Shown in pieces: positions 47,165 to 59,943 of a stretch of DNA of 64,000 nt; position 1 is the stretch's first letter; each line of letters starts with the position of its first letter. Under the pieces are notes generated by a model. The model was not told the DNA's origin, did no database searches, and was given only the letters and a program-made list of their open reading frames with translations. The DNA is taken from contig NZ_JASNVW010000001.1 of assembly GCF_030186535.1 (NCBI RefSeq), positions 558,001-622,000 on the forward strand, written 5' to 3'. Source of the stretch: Ignisphaera cupida (GTDB lineage: Archaea; Thermoproteota; Thermoprotei_A; Sulfolobales; Ignisphaeraceae). Made by a program: the position numbers and the translations under genes.

Positions 47165-47864
47165 CACTATTAGTTTAATCATCTTTAGTGATGCTCATGG
47201 GAAATTAGAGTATGTAAAAAAGATATTGAGCAGTGTTAAAGAAAATGTTGATGCAATTGTTTTTTGTGGCGATATTGCACCATATCGACAACACATTAGC
47301 ACGTTACAATACATAACCATGTTCTTGAGCTATGTAAGCAGCTTTAAAGTGACAAAAGTTATTGCTGTGCCAGGAAATGTTGATTATTTAGAGCACTATA
47401 TTGAGGCTAGTAAAAAGAGTGATATGTTTATAAATATTCATGAAAACATCTATGTGTACAAAGAGTATCTTTTTGCTGGATTTGGAGGTTCAAATATAAC
47501 TCCTTTCAATACTATTCTCGAGACCCCAGATGAAATTATAGAGCAAAAACTTGAAGCTTCTCTACAAAGAGCTAAGAACTTAAACAAGAATCTAAATAAA
47601 CTTATCCTAGTTACTCATACTCCACCATACAACACAAAATGTGATCTCGCCTATAATGGACAACACATAGGCTCTACTGCAGTAAGGAAAATCATTGAGA
47701 AATATAAACCCATAGTTGCTATATCTGGTCATGTTCACGAATCTCGATGTATAGATAAAATTGAAGAAACTGTAATAGTTAATCCTGGACCTTTGTCAAG
47801 GGGATTCTATGCTATGATCAAAATTAATGATAATGTAAAAGCTGAGCTTAAGCAAGTTTATTAG
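47157..47864 (+). CDS. Calcineurin-like metallophosphoesterase (YfcE/MJ0936-like)
   Basis: This protein of about 235 residues has all metal motifs: FSDAHGK (near 9-15), CGDIAPY near 36, GNVDY near 75, THTPP near 156 and SGHVHES near 192. Small archaeal members hydrolyse phosphodiesters. ATG 47157 is chosen over ATG 47142 because GGGTGG precedes it by 6 nt. It overlaps the UPF0282 end by 8 nt and converges with the next gene by 17 nt. Confidence 0.85.
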   Translation: MSNTISLIIFSDAHGKLEYVKKILSSVKENVDAIVFCGDIAPYRQHISTLQYITMFLSYVSSFKVTKVIAVPGNVDYLEHYIEASKKSDMFINIHENIYVYKEYLFAGFGGSNITPFNTILETPDEIIEQKLEASLQRAKNLNKNLNKLILVTHTPPYNTKCDLAYNGQHIGSTAVRKIIEKYKPIVAISGHVHESRCIDKIEETVIVNPGPLSRGFYAMIKINDNVKAELKQVY

Positions 47865-48237
47865 CAATTAGGTTTCTAATGATATTTGCTTTTTCTGAAT
47901 CCAGCTCCTCTATACTTTCAATATACTCATTTATTTTGTCTAGAGGTACTACAACGACATTATCCTCTGTTACATCTAAAAACACATCATCTAGAATATA
48001 AAATGATTCATTGTCATCTCCAGAGCCTATAAAGTGGAACATTACCACATTAGGAGTGTTATCAAGAATTAATTGTAAGAGACAAGCACAGCAATTATTT
48101 AACGAGATTATATTGAATGGTTTTTCTGGTTCTAGATAATCTGTGCAATAGCTTGGGGTTGAACATGTAGGACACTGCATGTAAATATCTTCACTCTTTT
48201 TATATAATTCCTCTACTATGTTGCTCCATTTCACCAT
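47848..48237 (-). CDS. Hypothetical protein with Cys cluster
   Basis: This 129-residue protein has CPTCSTPSYC (near 21-30) and NNCCACLL (near 47-54), which could form one zinc site. The C-terminal half is acidic (DDVFLDVTEDNVVVVPLDK, then ESIEELDSEKAN). Not recognised. It starts 5 nt after the tmcA stop on the same strand, so it shares that transcript and might assist TmcA (guess). Confidence 0.5.
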   Translation of the reverse strand: MVKWSNIVEELYKKSEDIYMQCPTCSTPSYCTDYLEPEKPFNIISLNNCCACLLQLILDNTPNVVMFHFIGSGDDNESFYILDDVFLDVTEDNVVVVPLDKINEYIESIEELDSEKANIIRNLIANKLA

Positions 48238-48242
48238 TAATC

Positions 48243-50723
48243 TTACCCACTTCCATAATTTTCTAATGATACCTTACCCAAAAGCGTGTCTATATTTTCT
48301 TCATTTATCATGAAAAACTGTTTAAGAAGTTTTATCACAATTTTTCTCATATCCTCTATGAGTTTAACTTTCTTAACACCCAATATATTTGCACATTGTT
48401 CCCAGGATAAGCCTTGCAATGTTTTCAGAATGATTAACTTTTCTTCTAATGGTTCTAATATTCTACATTTATCTGAGGATTTCCAATAACTCTTTATCAG
48501 AGTTGTTATAACATCGCAACAAGTTTCATAGGTCATATACCCTTCTACATAGCTTAATAATCTATCTAATTGAATTTTTGATAAAGTTGGTTTTTTGCAA
48601 TCATCCTCTTGCCTTTTAAATGCTTTTAGTAGTTGTAATGCTACATCAATTTCTAAATCTCTGTAAGTATCATGTAAACTATCAATTATTTTCTCAACAA
48701 ATTCATTATAAAGGATGTTAACAATTTTTCGCCACTTATCATTTAAAGGCTTCAAAACAAGTACTGTATATTCCGCACTAACAGGATTTCTATCAGGTGA
48801 AATGTGTAAAGGTATGAAACCATTCTTTATCCAAAAACGTAATAACTCATCCGTTGCTCCAAAACCACTTCCTATCCAGTCATATCCTCTTTCAATAGAT
48901 TCCTTAACAAGCTCATTTAGAAGATAGGATCCTATTCCCCTACCCTGTACATTAGGATGAACAGCTATTCGAACAATTCTCCATCCCTTACCAGCTGCAA
49001 TATCTCTAAGCCTACCATGTTTCAGCAACCTATCGGGTATTATATTACCTGCTATTTTACCACCTCTAAGTAGAGAATCTATGTATTCATTAGGTATTGG
49101 ACCTTCTTCAGCTAGTTGCGCAGCTGCAACTATTTTACCATTTTCGAGAGCCAATGCTCTTATACTGTGATGAGGTGCATCAGCCATCATTGCAAGATCG
49201 TCAGGCTCGTTTCTGTAATGAGCCAAAACGTAGATTCCAAAAAGACTTTTCAGAATCTTCTCATTTTCTAAGCTGAATAGAGTTTCAGGCTGCATTTTTA
49301 AATAAATGAATTTTTTCTCTTCAATTAATTTCAAGTCCTCATCTGTTAACTCCTCTGGTTCAGCATCAAGCAATAGTGTTCTAAACTGCCATTTTTCAGC
49401 AGGATCATCAATGGCGTATCTTATAGGCTCTTCCATTTCAAGTATTAAGAGATTTGTTGATTTATCTTCTTTAATTCTTTTTAGAAACCTCACTGAAAAT
49501 CCTCTACCAGCACCTTCATAACCATGTATCGTTGTGGCAAAGATTGTTCTTCTGAATTTACTCCATATATTATGGAGAAGTGGAACAGGTATTCCTGCAG
49601 CTTCATCAACAACAGCAATATCCACATCAAGTTTTGGTATGATTGCCGGTTCCCAATACTCAATACTAAATCTGTCACCTCTAATCTCATACACCATATC
49701 ATTATTTTCAAGTTTTTTGTATTCTAGTCCTATAGATTCAAGAGATTTCATAGCTAGTTGCATCAATGACTGAACATTAGTTAGAGAAGGAGCTGTTACT
49801 GCTATCCTAACTTTGTTTTTAAACTCCAATAAGGCTTTGATAAGACCTGCTAATGCAATTCCAATTGCACATGACTTCCCCCTACCCCTATCAGCAATAA
49901 ATATTGCAGTTATTCTTTTAAAAGGCTTTTTTGGAAGGTCAATGAAATTCTCTAGAAGATGAATAGCTTCAACCTGGTCTTGAGTTAATGCAAGTTTATA
50001 TAATTCAACTGGGAATCGCGTCTCGTTAGGTATTTTCAATTCTTTTCTTTCATAACCCTTAACATATACTTTATCCGCCTTTAAAACTTCGTTGAAATCG
50101 GTATCATAAATAAAAACGCCATTACTATTCATAGTAACATCTTTAAACCACTTAACAAACACCTTTCTAGGCTCTGGATGCTGTGGAACAGTTAATGACA
50201 TCTGAAATAGGTTTTTTCTTTCATGCCACTCACTCCATTTAGGAACCAATAGAACTATTACACCACCTCCTTCAACTATGCCAACAAGTCTTCCAATATC
50301 CAAAGGTCTCAAGCTATTTACTAAGTCCATAATAAGAGTTTGATATGTTGTTCCCAAATATTTATCAGAATTTTCATATACTGAAAACTCTAGTTTAGCA
50401 TTTATCTTCTTTTTCTTTATATAACTCATAACTAAAGATTTTACTATACTCTTTCTAGTATTTGCATCGTCAAATTCATCATGGTAAGTATATAAAATTT
50501 TAACATGTTCTCTATATTGTAAAAGTTTTCTCAAAAAATTTATAAGAATATCTGATAAGATTATGGATTGCTTTTTGCTATCATCACCTGCTAGTATTAA
50601 TACTAATCTGTGCCGATTTTTAATGGCCTTATCTAGCTCATCTAGAAACAATCTTCTGAATTGTCTATATTTTTCATTTTTAATGAAATATGCAATTTCC
50701 TTCTTTCTAATCACTATTGCCAC
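48243..50723 (-). CDS. tmcA: tRNA(Met) cytidine acetyltransferase
   Basis: This 826-residue enzyme makes N4-acetylcytidine in RNA (tRNA, and in hyperthermophiles also rRNA) from acetyl-CoA and ATP. There is an N-terminal DUF1726-type domain. A RecD-like helicase module has ADRGRGKSCAIG (Walker A, near 278-289) and VVDEAAGIPVPLL near 370-382. A GNAT domain has VHPNVQGRGIGSYLLNEL near 585-602. A C-terminal helical tRNA-binding part follows. The start is GTG 50723. It lies 111 nt downstream of cdc48. Confidence 0.94.
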   Translation of the reverse strand: MAIVIRKKEIAYFIKNEKYRQFRRLFLDELDKAIKNRHRLVLILAGDDSKKQSIILSDILINFLRKLLQYREHVKILYTYHDEFDDANTRKSIVKSLVMSYIKKKKINAKLEFSVYENSDKYLGTTYQTLIMDLVNSLRPLDIGRLVGIVEGGGVIVLLVPKWSEWHERKNLFQMSLTVPQHPEPRKVFVKWFKDVTMNSNGVFIYDTDFNEVLKADKVYVKGYERKELKIPNETRFPVELYKLALTQDQVEAIHLLENFIDLPKKPFKRITAIFIADRGRGKSCAIGIALAGLIKALLEFKNKVRIAVTAPSLTNVQSLMQLAMKSLESIGLEYKKLENNDMVYEIRGDRFSIEYWEPAIIPKLDVDIAVVDEAAGIPVPLLHNIWSKFRRTIFATTIHGYEGAGRGFSVRFLKRIKEDKSTNLLILEMEEPIRYAIDDPAEKWQFRTLLLDAEPEELTDEDLKLIEEKKFIYLKMQPETLFSLENEKILKSLFGIYVLAHYRNEPDDLAMMADAPHHSIRALALENGKIVAAAQLAEEGPIPNEYIDSLLRGGKIAGNIIPDRLLKHGRLRDIAAGKGWRIVRIAVHPNVQGRGIGSYLLNELVKESIERGYDWIGSGFGATDELLRFWIKNGFIPLHISPDRNPVSAEYTVLVLKPLNDKWRKIVNILYNEFVEKIIDSLHDTYRDLEIDVALQLLKAFKRQEDDCKKPTLSKIQLDRLLSYVEGYMTYETCCDVITTLIKSYWKSSDKCRILEPLEEKLIILKTLQGLSWEQCANILGVKKVKLIEDMRKIVIKLLKQFFMINEENIDTLLGKVSLENYGSG

Positions 50724-50834
50724 CTTGCATTGTTGATGAATATATCAAAAAAATGTTATGGGTATTTATTTACCTTGCTTATAGACAAAACATTGATTTT
50801 ATTGATTTTTATAAAAGATAGAATGTCGAGTTCT

Positions 50835-53097
<2,263 letters not shown>

Positions 53098-53163
53098 CTT
53101 TTTTGTTATTAATAATAGAAAGTTAAATAAAAAAGACTGTGTTTTAAAATTAGTAAAACTACA

Positions 53164-56022
53164 TTAGCTCTTGTATTTTAGAGCTGCTTGTGCAGCTGCT
53201 AACCTAGCCACGGGCACTCTAAATGGCGATGCACTAACATAGTCTAAGCCAATCTTGTGAAGGAACATTATCGATGCTGGATCACCACCATGCTCTCCAC
53301 AAATCCCTATTTCTATCTTTGGATTGCTTGCTCTAGCCATTTTTACTGCCATCTCAATTAATTTTCCAACACCCTTAACGTCTAGTGTTTCAAATGGGTT
53401 TGCCGGTACTATTTTCTCTTGTAGGTATAGAGGTAGGAACTTGTTCTCAGCATCATCTCTACTAAAGCTGAATGTTGCTTGTGTTAAGTCATTTGTTCCA
53501 AAGCTTATGAAATCAACTTCCTTAGCTATTTCATCCATTGTTAAACATGCTCTAACAGTTTCAACCATAGTTCCTATTTTAACGTCTAATTCAACACCAT
53601 ACTTCTTCTTAACATCTTCTAATGCTGGCAAAATTGCTTTCTGCTTCACATATCTAATCTCATTGACTTCAGCTACTTGTGGAATCATTATTTCGATTAC
53701 TGGCTTATATCCCTCTTTCTTAAGCTCAGCAGCAGCTTCTAGTATAGCTGTTGATAGGTAGTAGTAGAACTCTGGATATGTCACACCTACTCTAACACCT
53801 CTATGACCCAGCATCGGATTTGCTTCCTGCAAAACTGTAACTCTCTTGTATAGCCACTCTTTCTCTTTGATAACATTTTCTGGTGCATTCTTCATTCTAA
53901 GCTCATAAATTTCTCTCAAAACCTCCTCAGGCTTTGGCAAGAACTCGTGAAGTGGCGGATCAATTAATCTAACTATTACAGGCTTTCCATCCATTATCTT
54001 GAATATCTCTTTGAAGTCCTGCTTTATCATTTCAGCTAAAGGCTTTAGATGCTTCACCCTCTCCTCTGTGTTCTCAGCCAATATAACTTTTCTTAGCAAC
54101 TCTAATCTCTCAGGCTTTCTAAACATTCTCTCTATTCTCAGCAAACCAATACCTTCAGCACCAAACTTCAAAGCCATTTCTGCATCTGCAGGCACATCAG
54201 CATTTGCTCTTACACCAAGCTTTCTAATCTCATCAGCCCATGCAAGAATTTCTGCAAGCTCTGGTATTAACCCAGCTTCAACAGTTGGTACAACACCTAG
54301 ATAAACATTACCTGTGTTGCCATCAATTGTGACCCAGTCGCCCTCTTTAACAACAATGTTACCAACTCTGAAGTACTTCTCCTCTTCGTGTACATCAAGA
54401 GCTTCTGCACCAACAACAGCTGTTTTGCCTATAGCTCTTGCCACAACTGCTGCATGACTTGTCATACCACCTCTGCTTGTCAATATTCCAACCGCTGCAT
54501 AGAATCCGTGAACATCATCAGGCTTAGTCTCTGTTCTAACTAGTATTACCCTCTTACCCTCTCTCGCCCATCTCACAGCATCATCAGGATGGAACACCAC
54601 CTGACCACTTACTGCTCCAGGCGAGGCTGGAAGTCCTTTTGCTATTGGTGTTGCCTTAGCTTTTGGATCGATTCTTGGGTAGAGCAATTGAATAACATGT
54701 TCTGGACTTACCTTTAGTATTGCCTCCTCCTTTGTCAATATACCCTCTTTAACCATGTCAACAACTGTTTTAACTCTTGCAAGAGGAGTCATCTTTGCAT
54801 CTCTGCACTGTAGGAAGTATAGCTTACCTCTTTCAACAGTAAACTCTATATCCTGTACATCCTTATTCACTTTCTCTAAAAGCTTTGAAGCTCTGTAAAG
54901 CTCCTCATAAAGCTGTGGACTTATCCTCTTTAGCTCTGATACTGGATATGGAGTTCTTATACCAGCAACAACATCCTCTCCCTGTGCATTAGGTAGAAAC
55001 TCACCATACAAAACATCCTCTCCAGTTGCAACATCTCTACTAAACACAACACCAGTTCCACTGTCCCATCCCATGTTTCCAAATACCATTGTAACTACAT
55101 TAACAGCTGTACAATGTGCAATATCTGGTGTTACCTTATTCATTATTCTATAGAATATTGCTCTTGGATTCATCCAAGATCTAAACACAGCTTTAATTGC
55201 AAGCTCTAGCTGTTTCCAAGGGTCTTGCGGAAACTCTCCCCAGTTCTTCTTAACAACCTCTTTATACTTTTCAACAAGTTCTTTCAAATACTCTACAGAT
55301 CTTTGCCACAATCTTGGAGCTATGTCTCTAGGTGGTTGAGCATCGAGTCTAGGTGTGTAAAGAGGTATCTTCTCTCTAATTTTCTGTAGTTCATCAGCAA
55401 ACTTCTCTTCAGCTTCCTTCTTGAATTTTTCATTAAGCTCCTCAAAAACACTGTTAAACTGTTTTTCATCAATGCCCAACACTATTTTTCCAAACATGTT
55501 TATGAATCTTCTATAAGCATCATAAGCAAACCACTCATTATCTGCAAGTTTTGCTAATCCTACAACTACTTGATCATTTAGACCTAGGTTCAAAACAGTA
55601 TCCATCATGCCAGGCATTGAAATTGGTGCTCCACTTCTCACTGAAACTAGTAATGGGTTATTTGGATCACCAAATTTCTTGCCAGTTTTCTTCTCTAAAA
55701 TCCTCATGTTTTCTACAACTTGTTCCCATAAACCTTGAGGAAGCTGCAGAGAATCTATTATGCTCCATACTTTTTCAATAAGCCTATCTCTAATCTCTGG
55801 TGGTGGATTCTTCGATAATTCAGCCTCTATAGAATCAATTTCAGCTTTTCTAGGTGCATAGAAGTCTACGCAGGTGTCTGTAGTTATTATGAATCCTGGT
55901 GGTACTGGAAGTCCAAGCTTGGACATCTGTATTAAGCTTACTCCCTTACCACCAAACAACTTCTTATTATGCTCATCTGCTTCTTCAAACTGATAGACAT
56001 ATTTCTTCACTGTTGCTGACAT
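53164..56022 (-). CDS. ppdK: Pyruvate, phosphate dikinase
   Basis: This enzyme of about 952 residues interconverts pyruvate + ATP + Pi and PEP + AMP + PPi. The ATP-grasp N-terminal domain opens with LFGGKGVSLIQMSKLGLPVPPGF (split near 16-40). The swivelling phospho-His domain has GGMTSHAAVVARAIGK near 515-530. The PEP-binding barrel includes MLGHRGVRVGVTYPE and GICGEHGGDPASI, with the catalytic Cys. It is longer than the usual 870-880 because of inserted helical segments. ATG 56022 (MSATVKKY) has GGTG 9 nt upstream; GTG 56046 is the in-frame alternative. With enolase in the window it links glycolysis and gluconeogenesis at PEP. Confidence 0.93.
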   Translation of the reverse strand: MSATVKKYVYQFEEADEHNKKLFGGKGVSLIQMSKLGLPVPPGFIITTDTCVDFYAPRKAEIDSIEAELSKNPPPEIRDRLIEKVWSIIDSLQLPQGLWEQVVENMRILEKKTGKKFGDPNNPLLVSVRSGAPISMPGMMDTVLNLGLNDQVVVGLAKLADNEWFAYDAYRRFINMFGKIVLGIDEKQFNSVFEELNEKFKKEAEEKFADELQKIREKIPLYTPRLDAQPPRDIAPRLWQRSVEYLKELVEKYKEVVKKNWGEFPQDPWKQLELAIKAVFRSWMNPRAIFYRIMNKVTPDIAHCTAVNVVTMVFGNMGWDSGTGVVFSRDVATGEDVLYGEFLPNAQGEDVVAGIRTPYPVSELKRISPQLYEELYRASKLLEKVNKDVQDIEFTVERGKLYFLQCRDAKMTPLARVKTVVDMVKEGILTKEEAILKVSPEHVIQLLYPRIDPKAKATPIAKGLPASPGAVSGQVVFHPDDAVRWAREGKRVILVRTETKPDDVHGFYAAVGILTSRGGMTSHAAVVARAIGKTAVVGAEALDVHEEEKYFRVGNIVVKEGDWVTIDGNTGNVYLGVVPTVEAGLIPELAEILAWADEIRKLGVRANADVPADAEMALKFGAEGIGLLRIERMFRKPERLELLRKVILAENTEERVKHLKPLAEMIKQDFKEIFKIMDGKPVIVRLIDPPLHEFLPKPEEVLREIYELRMKNAPENVIKEKEWLYKRVTVLQEANPMLGHRGVRVGVTYPEFYYYLSTAILEAAAELKKEGYKPVIEIMIPQVAEVNEIRYVKQKAILPALEDVKKKYGVELDVKIGTMVETVRACLTMDEIAKEVDFISFGTNDLTQATFSFSRDDAENKFLPLYLQEKIVPANPFETLDVKGVGKLIEMAVKMARASNPKIEIGICGEHGGDPASIMFLHKIGLDYVSASPFRVPVARLAAAQAALKYKS

Positions 56023-56074
56023 TACATCTACACCTTTTTTGAACACTCATGGACAAGCTAAAAATATGTGATCT

Positions 56075-56086
56075 AGTTTATAAATG
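56075..56086 (-). promoter_or_regulatory. TATA-like element of ppdK
   Basis: The minus strand reads GCATTTATAAAC, predicting a start near 56052 and a leader of about 30 nt to ATG 56022. The rest of the 56047-56199 gap shows nothing I can name. Confidence 0.4.
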
Positions 56087-56199
56087 CTACTCACTATATT
56101 TGTGTAAAGTTAATGTAAATATAATAAACAGGTAAAGGCTAGTACCTAAAGTGATTCAAGCATAATAATAGTTTAGGCATTCAACTAAATAAGAAATTC

Positions 56200-56967
56200 A
56201 TGTGCAAAGGGTGTATGGAATTGAGTAGATATATTGGAAAGAAATCATTTATAGATCCTTCAGTAATTATAGGTGTCAACACGTTTATATATGGCCCATC
56301 AAGGATAGGCAATGAAACAATTATTGATACAGATGTGGTAATTGGGTATCCAACAAGGAAAAAGCTATTTGAATCTAGATATACTAAACAAAGCCATGGC
56401 ATTTTTGAATTGGACGAGATTTTTGATGAGTTAAGTGAAGGTAGTGTGATAGGAGGGCATTGCATTATTAGACGTGGAACAATAATATATGAAAGAACTG
56501 TAATAGGGGACTACACTGAAACAGGTCATAACGTTCTCATAAGAGAAGATACAAAAATTGGTGAAAAATGTAGAATAGGCTCATATACAATAATAGATGG
56601 TATGGTCACTATTGGTAGTAACACAGTCATACAGTCAAATACATATATACCCCCTAAGACAGTCATAGGATCTCAAGTATTTATAGCACCTAGAGTTGTG
56701 TTTACAAATGATAGATATCCACCAAGCAAAAGATTGATAGAGACTATTGTAGAGGATGATGTTGTTATAGGTGCTAATAGCACTATTATTGCAGGTATAA
56801 AAATTGGAAAAGGTGCTGTAATAGCAGCAGGTTCAGTAGTAACTAAAAGTGTTGAACCCTACACAGTTGTTGCTGGGGTTCCTGCCAAACCAATAATGAG
56901 TAGAGAAGAATATGAAAAGAGGAAAAAGAATTACGAAAACCTTGTAAATCTATTTCCATGGAAATAA
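56200..56967 (+). CDS. Left-handed beta-helix (hexapeptide) acyltransferase
   Basis: This 255-residue protein is built of hexapeptide repeats such as [14 protein letters not shown], then [20 protein letters not shown] and [16 protein letters not shown]. It ends in the classic [27 protein letters not shown] block of sugar N- or O-acetyltransferases (WecD/WbbJ/DapH-like). It probably acylates an amino sugar for surface glycan or N-glycan synthesis. The substrate is unknown. ATG 56215 (MELSRYIG) with GGGTGT 3 nt upstream is an alternative start. Confidence 0.85.
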   Translation: MCKGCMELSRYIGKKSFIDPSVIIGVNTFIYGPSRIGNETIIDTDVVIGYPTRKKLFESRYTKQSHGIFELDEIFDELSEGSVIGGHCIIRRGTIIYERTVIGDYTETGHNVLIREDTKIGEKCRIGSYTIIDGMVTIGSNTVIQSNTYIPPKTVIGSQVFIAPRVVFTNDRYPPSKRLIETIVEDDVVIGANSTIIAGIKIGKGAVIAAGSVVTKSVEPYTVVAGVPAKPIMSREEYEKRKKNYENLVNLFPWK

Positions 56968-57069
56968 TCTATTCATTTAGCACCGCATACTTTTATAATC
57001 TAGATTAATATTAATTATCTCTAGGATGTAGTCAGCGTTAACTAGCCTTAGTTATAATTGGGTTGAAGA

Positions 57070-59904
57070 ATGGGAAAGAATAAGTCGCTACTAGACTTCA
57101 TTTCAAAAAAGAGTAGTTTAGATACTTCTAAAAAAGACAAAGCCTATGACACACCCTCAAACAGCTCTGATTCTTTTCAGGGAACAAACAACAAATTTGA
57201 GTCACAATCACAAGCTGAAACTATTCACAAAGAGTTGCAAGAACGAAGAAGTGATGAATACATTAGTAAAGACGAGTCTCAAAAAGTTTTAGGTACTTCA
57301 ATATTGAATATTGTTATTCCAAGTAATATTAATATCAATGAGCCTATTAAAAAGACATTCTTTAAGAGAAGACTATTTGTTGACACTATTTCTTCTGCAT
57401 ATTTGCTTCAAGTTGATTATGATGGTGATGCTAAAAAAGCACTGCTTATATTCTATGATCCACAATCACACAAGTTAATGTTTCTTTACGACAAAACTGG
57501 TCATAAACCATATTTCTTAACTGATATAAGCATAGACAAATTCAATGACAAAAACAATCCCATTATCAAGAAAATTATTTCTCACCCTTCCTTTGATCAT
57601 GTTGAAGTTGTTGATAAAATTGATCTTCTATACAATGTGAAGAGAACCCTAACAAAAGTTGTTACAAAGGACCCCCTAGCGGTAAGAACTCTAAGGGAAA
57701 GAGTTGCAAAAGCGTGGGAAGCTGATATACGCTATCACATCAATTACATCTACGATAACCTCCTAGTACCTGGTTTTCCCTATTCCATAACTGGAGCAGA
57801 GTTTAAGGAACTTAGCACTATAGATAATGAATCAATAATCGAAAATCTTAAAAAAGATTTAGGAATAGATGATGAAGAGTTAATGGATGTTGCAATACAT
57901 TTTCTAAAGCTTTTTGAAGTTAAATGGTTTTCGCCTAGAAGACTGGCTATAGATATAGAGGTTTATACACCATTTGAAGGAAGAATCCCTTCCCCTGAAG
58001 CAGTGGAATACCCTATAATGTCAATTGCTGTTGCTTCTAATGATGGTCTTAAAAAAGTTTTTGTTCTCTACAGAGAGAATTTAAAAGCAATTACAGATAT
58101 TCCTAATGACATCGAAATTGAAATTTATGATAGCGAAAGAAACATGATTTCAGACTTCATATATCTAATTCAGGACTATCCAATTATTTTAACATTTAAT
58201 GGTGACAACTTCGATTTTAGATACCTCTTTGCTAGGGCAATAAAACTTGATATTGATAAAGAGTTGCTAGGAATAGAAATAAGAAAAGTGGTTAAAGGCA
58301 GTAAAACAGAGTTTGAAGCAAAATTAAGAACATCACTTCACATTGACTTGTATAAGTTCTTCAGCAATAAAGCTATTCAAACCTATGCATTTGAAGCACG
58401 ATACAAAGAAGCAAACTTAGACTCTATTGCTCAGGCATTACTTGGGGTAGGGAAGGTGCAATTGGATGAGGATTTAAGTAAGGTTAGTCTTGGTGATTTA
58501 GTTAGGTATAACTTCAGAGATGCACAAATAACATTAGAGCTAACAACATTTTCAAATGAGCTTGTGTGGAAGCTCATATTATTGCTCATGCGTATAAGTA
58601 AACTTGGATTAGAGGATTTAGTTCGTTCAACAGTTTCCATCTGGATAAAAAACTTGTTTTACTGGGAGCATAGAAGAAGAGGATACTTAATACCAAGAAA
58701 AGACGATATTCTTAGGCTGAAGAGTAAGAAGGTGACGGAAGCTATAATTAAGGGAAAGAAGTATGCGGGAGCTATAGTAATGGAGCCGCCACAAGGAATA
58801 TTCTTTAATGTTGTTGTGCTAGACTTTGCATCTCTATACCCATCAATTATGAAGAGATGGAACCTTAGCTACGAGACTATAGATCCCGATAAAAGCTCTT
58901 GTCATAGAATTGGTAATATTGTTGATGAAAACGATAAAGTAATTCACCAAGTGTGCTTAGATAAATCGGGTATTACAGCTGCAATAGTTGGTATGCTTAG
59001 AGATTTTAGAGTTAAAATATATAAGAAAAAAGCTAAGGATAGAAATCTTGATGATGCAACCAGAAGCTGGTATGATGTTGTTCAAAGAGCTATGAAGGTA
59101 TTTATCAATGCTGCTTATGGAGTTTTTGGAGCTGAAACATTTTCATTGTATGCACCATCAGTAGCAGAAAGCGTAACTGCAACTGGGAGAAGGGTTATTA
59201 TAGCTACAAGAGATAAGGCATTGGAATTAGGATTACATGTATTATATGGGGATACAGACTCTCTATTTATATGGAACCCAGATGAAAATAAGCTAAATGA
59301 GCTTAGGGAATGGGTTGAAAAAACGTTTGGGCTTGAATTAGAAACAGATAAAACATATAAATTTGTTGCCTTTCCTGCACTAAAGAAAAACTATGTTGGA
59401 ATTCTAACATCTGGAGAAATAGATGTTAAGGGTATGGTTGGTAAAAAGAGAAATACTCCTAACTTCATAAAACAGCTGTTCTCTTATATATTAAAACAGC
59501 TATCAACAATAGAAGAGCCTGAGGATGCTTTCAAAGTTATTAATGAAATTAGAAATGAGCTAGAGAAACACTATATTCTGCTAAAATATAAACTTATTAC
59601 TTTAGATGAGATAGCCTTTCAAACAACACTTTCTAAACCACTAACAGAATACAAGAAGAATACTCCACAGCATGTAAAAGCAGCATTAATGCTTCAAAGA
59701 TATGGCTTGCAAATATCATCAGGAGATGTAATAACATATATCAAGACCAAGACAAAAGAAGGTGTTAAACCCATTCAATTAGCTAAGATAACAGAACTTG
59801 ATGTGCAAAAATATGTAGAGGCTATGAAAACTTCGTTAGAACAATTATTTACAGCATTGAATATTTCTTGGGAAGAAATAATTGGTGGAACCAAAATAAG
59901 TTAA
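57070..59904 (+). CDS. polB1: DNA polymerase family B, crenarchaeal PolB1/Dpo1 type
   Basis: This 944-residue replicative polymerase closely follows Sulfolobus Dpo1 in block order. Exonuclease motifs are LAIDIEVYTP (near 292-301), LTFNGDNFDFRY near 374-385 and YNFRDAQITLEL near 479-490. Polymerase motifs are VLDFASLYPSIM near 582-593, KVFINAAYGVFGAE near 677, LYGDTDSLF near 722 and KKNYVGI near 775. Uracil-recognition residues were not assessed. The first 90 residues are a Ser/Lys/Asp-rich low-complexity extension, longer than in Sulfolobus, where a PCNA-binding peptide is expected (LLDFISKK near 5-12 is a candidate). Confidence 0.95.
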   Translation: MGKNKSLLDFISKKSSLDTSKKDKAYDTPSNSSDSFQGTNNKFESQSQAETIHKELQERRSDEYISKDESQKVLGTSILNIVIPSNININEPIKKTFFKRRLFVDTISSAYLLQVDYDGDAKKALLIFYDPQSHKLMFLYDKTGHKPYFLTDISIDKFNDKNNPIIKKIISHPSFDHVEVVDKIDLLYNVKRTLTKVVTKDPLAVRTLRERVAKAWEADIRYHINYIYDNLLVPGFPYSITGAEFKELSTIDNESIIENLKKDLGIDDEELMDVAIHFLKLFEVKWFSPRRLAIDIEVYTPFEGRIPSPEAVEYPIMSIAVASNDGLKKVFVLYRENLKAITDIPNDIEIEIYDSERNMISDFIYLIQDYPIILTFNGDNFDFRYLFARAIKLDIDKELLGIEIRKVVKGSKTEFEAKLRTSLHIDLYKFFSNKAIQTYAFEARYKEANLDSIAQALLGVGKVQLDEDLSKVSLGDLVRYNFRDAQITLELTTFSNELVWKLILLLMRISKLGLEDLVRSTVSIWIKNLFYWEHRRRGYLIPRKDDILRLKSKKVTEAIIKGKKYAGAIVMEPPQGIFFNVVVLDFASLYPSIMKRWNLSYETIDPDKSSCHRIGNIVDENDKVIHQVCLDKSGITAAIVGMLRDFRVKIYKKKAKDRNLDDATRSWYDVVQRAMKVFINAAYGVFGAETFSLYAPSVAESVTATGRRVIIATRDKALELGLHVLYGDTDSLFIWNPDENKLNELREWVEKTFGLELETDKTYKFVAFPALKKNYVGILTSGEIDVKGMVGKKRNTPNFIKQLFSYILKQLSTIEEPEDAFKVINEIRNELEKHYILLKYKLITLDEIAFQTTLSKPLTEYKKNTPQHVKAALMLQRYGLQISSGDVITYIKTKTKEGVKPIQLAKITELDVQKYVEAMKTSLEQLFTALNISWEEIIGGTKIS

Positions 59905-59943
59905 CAAGAAAATATTGTCTAAAATTTACATAACCACATAAAA

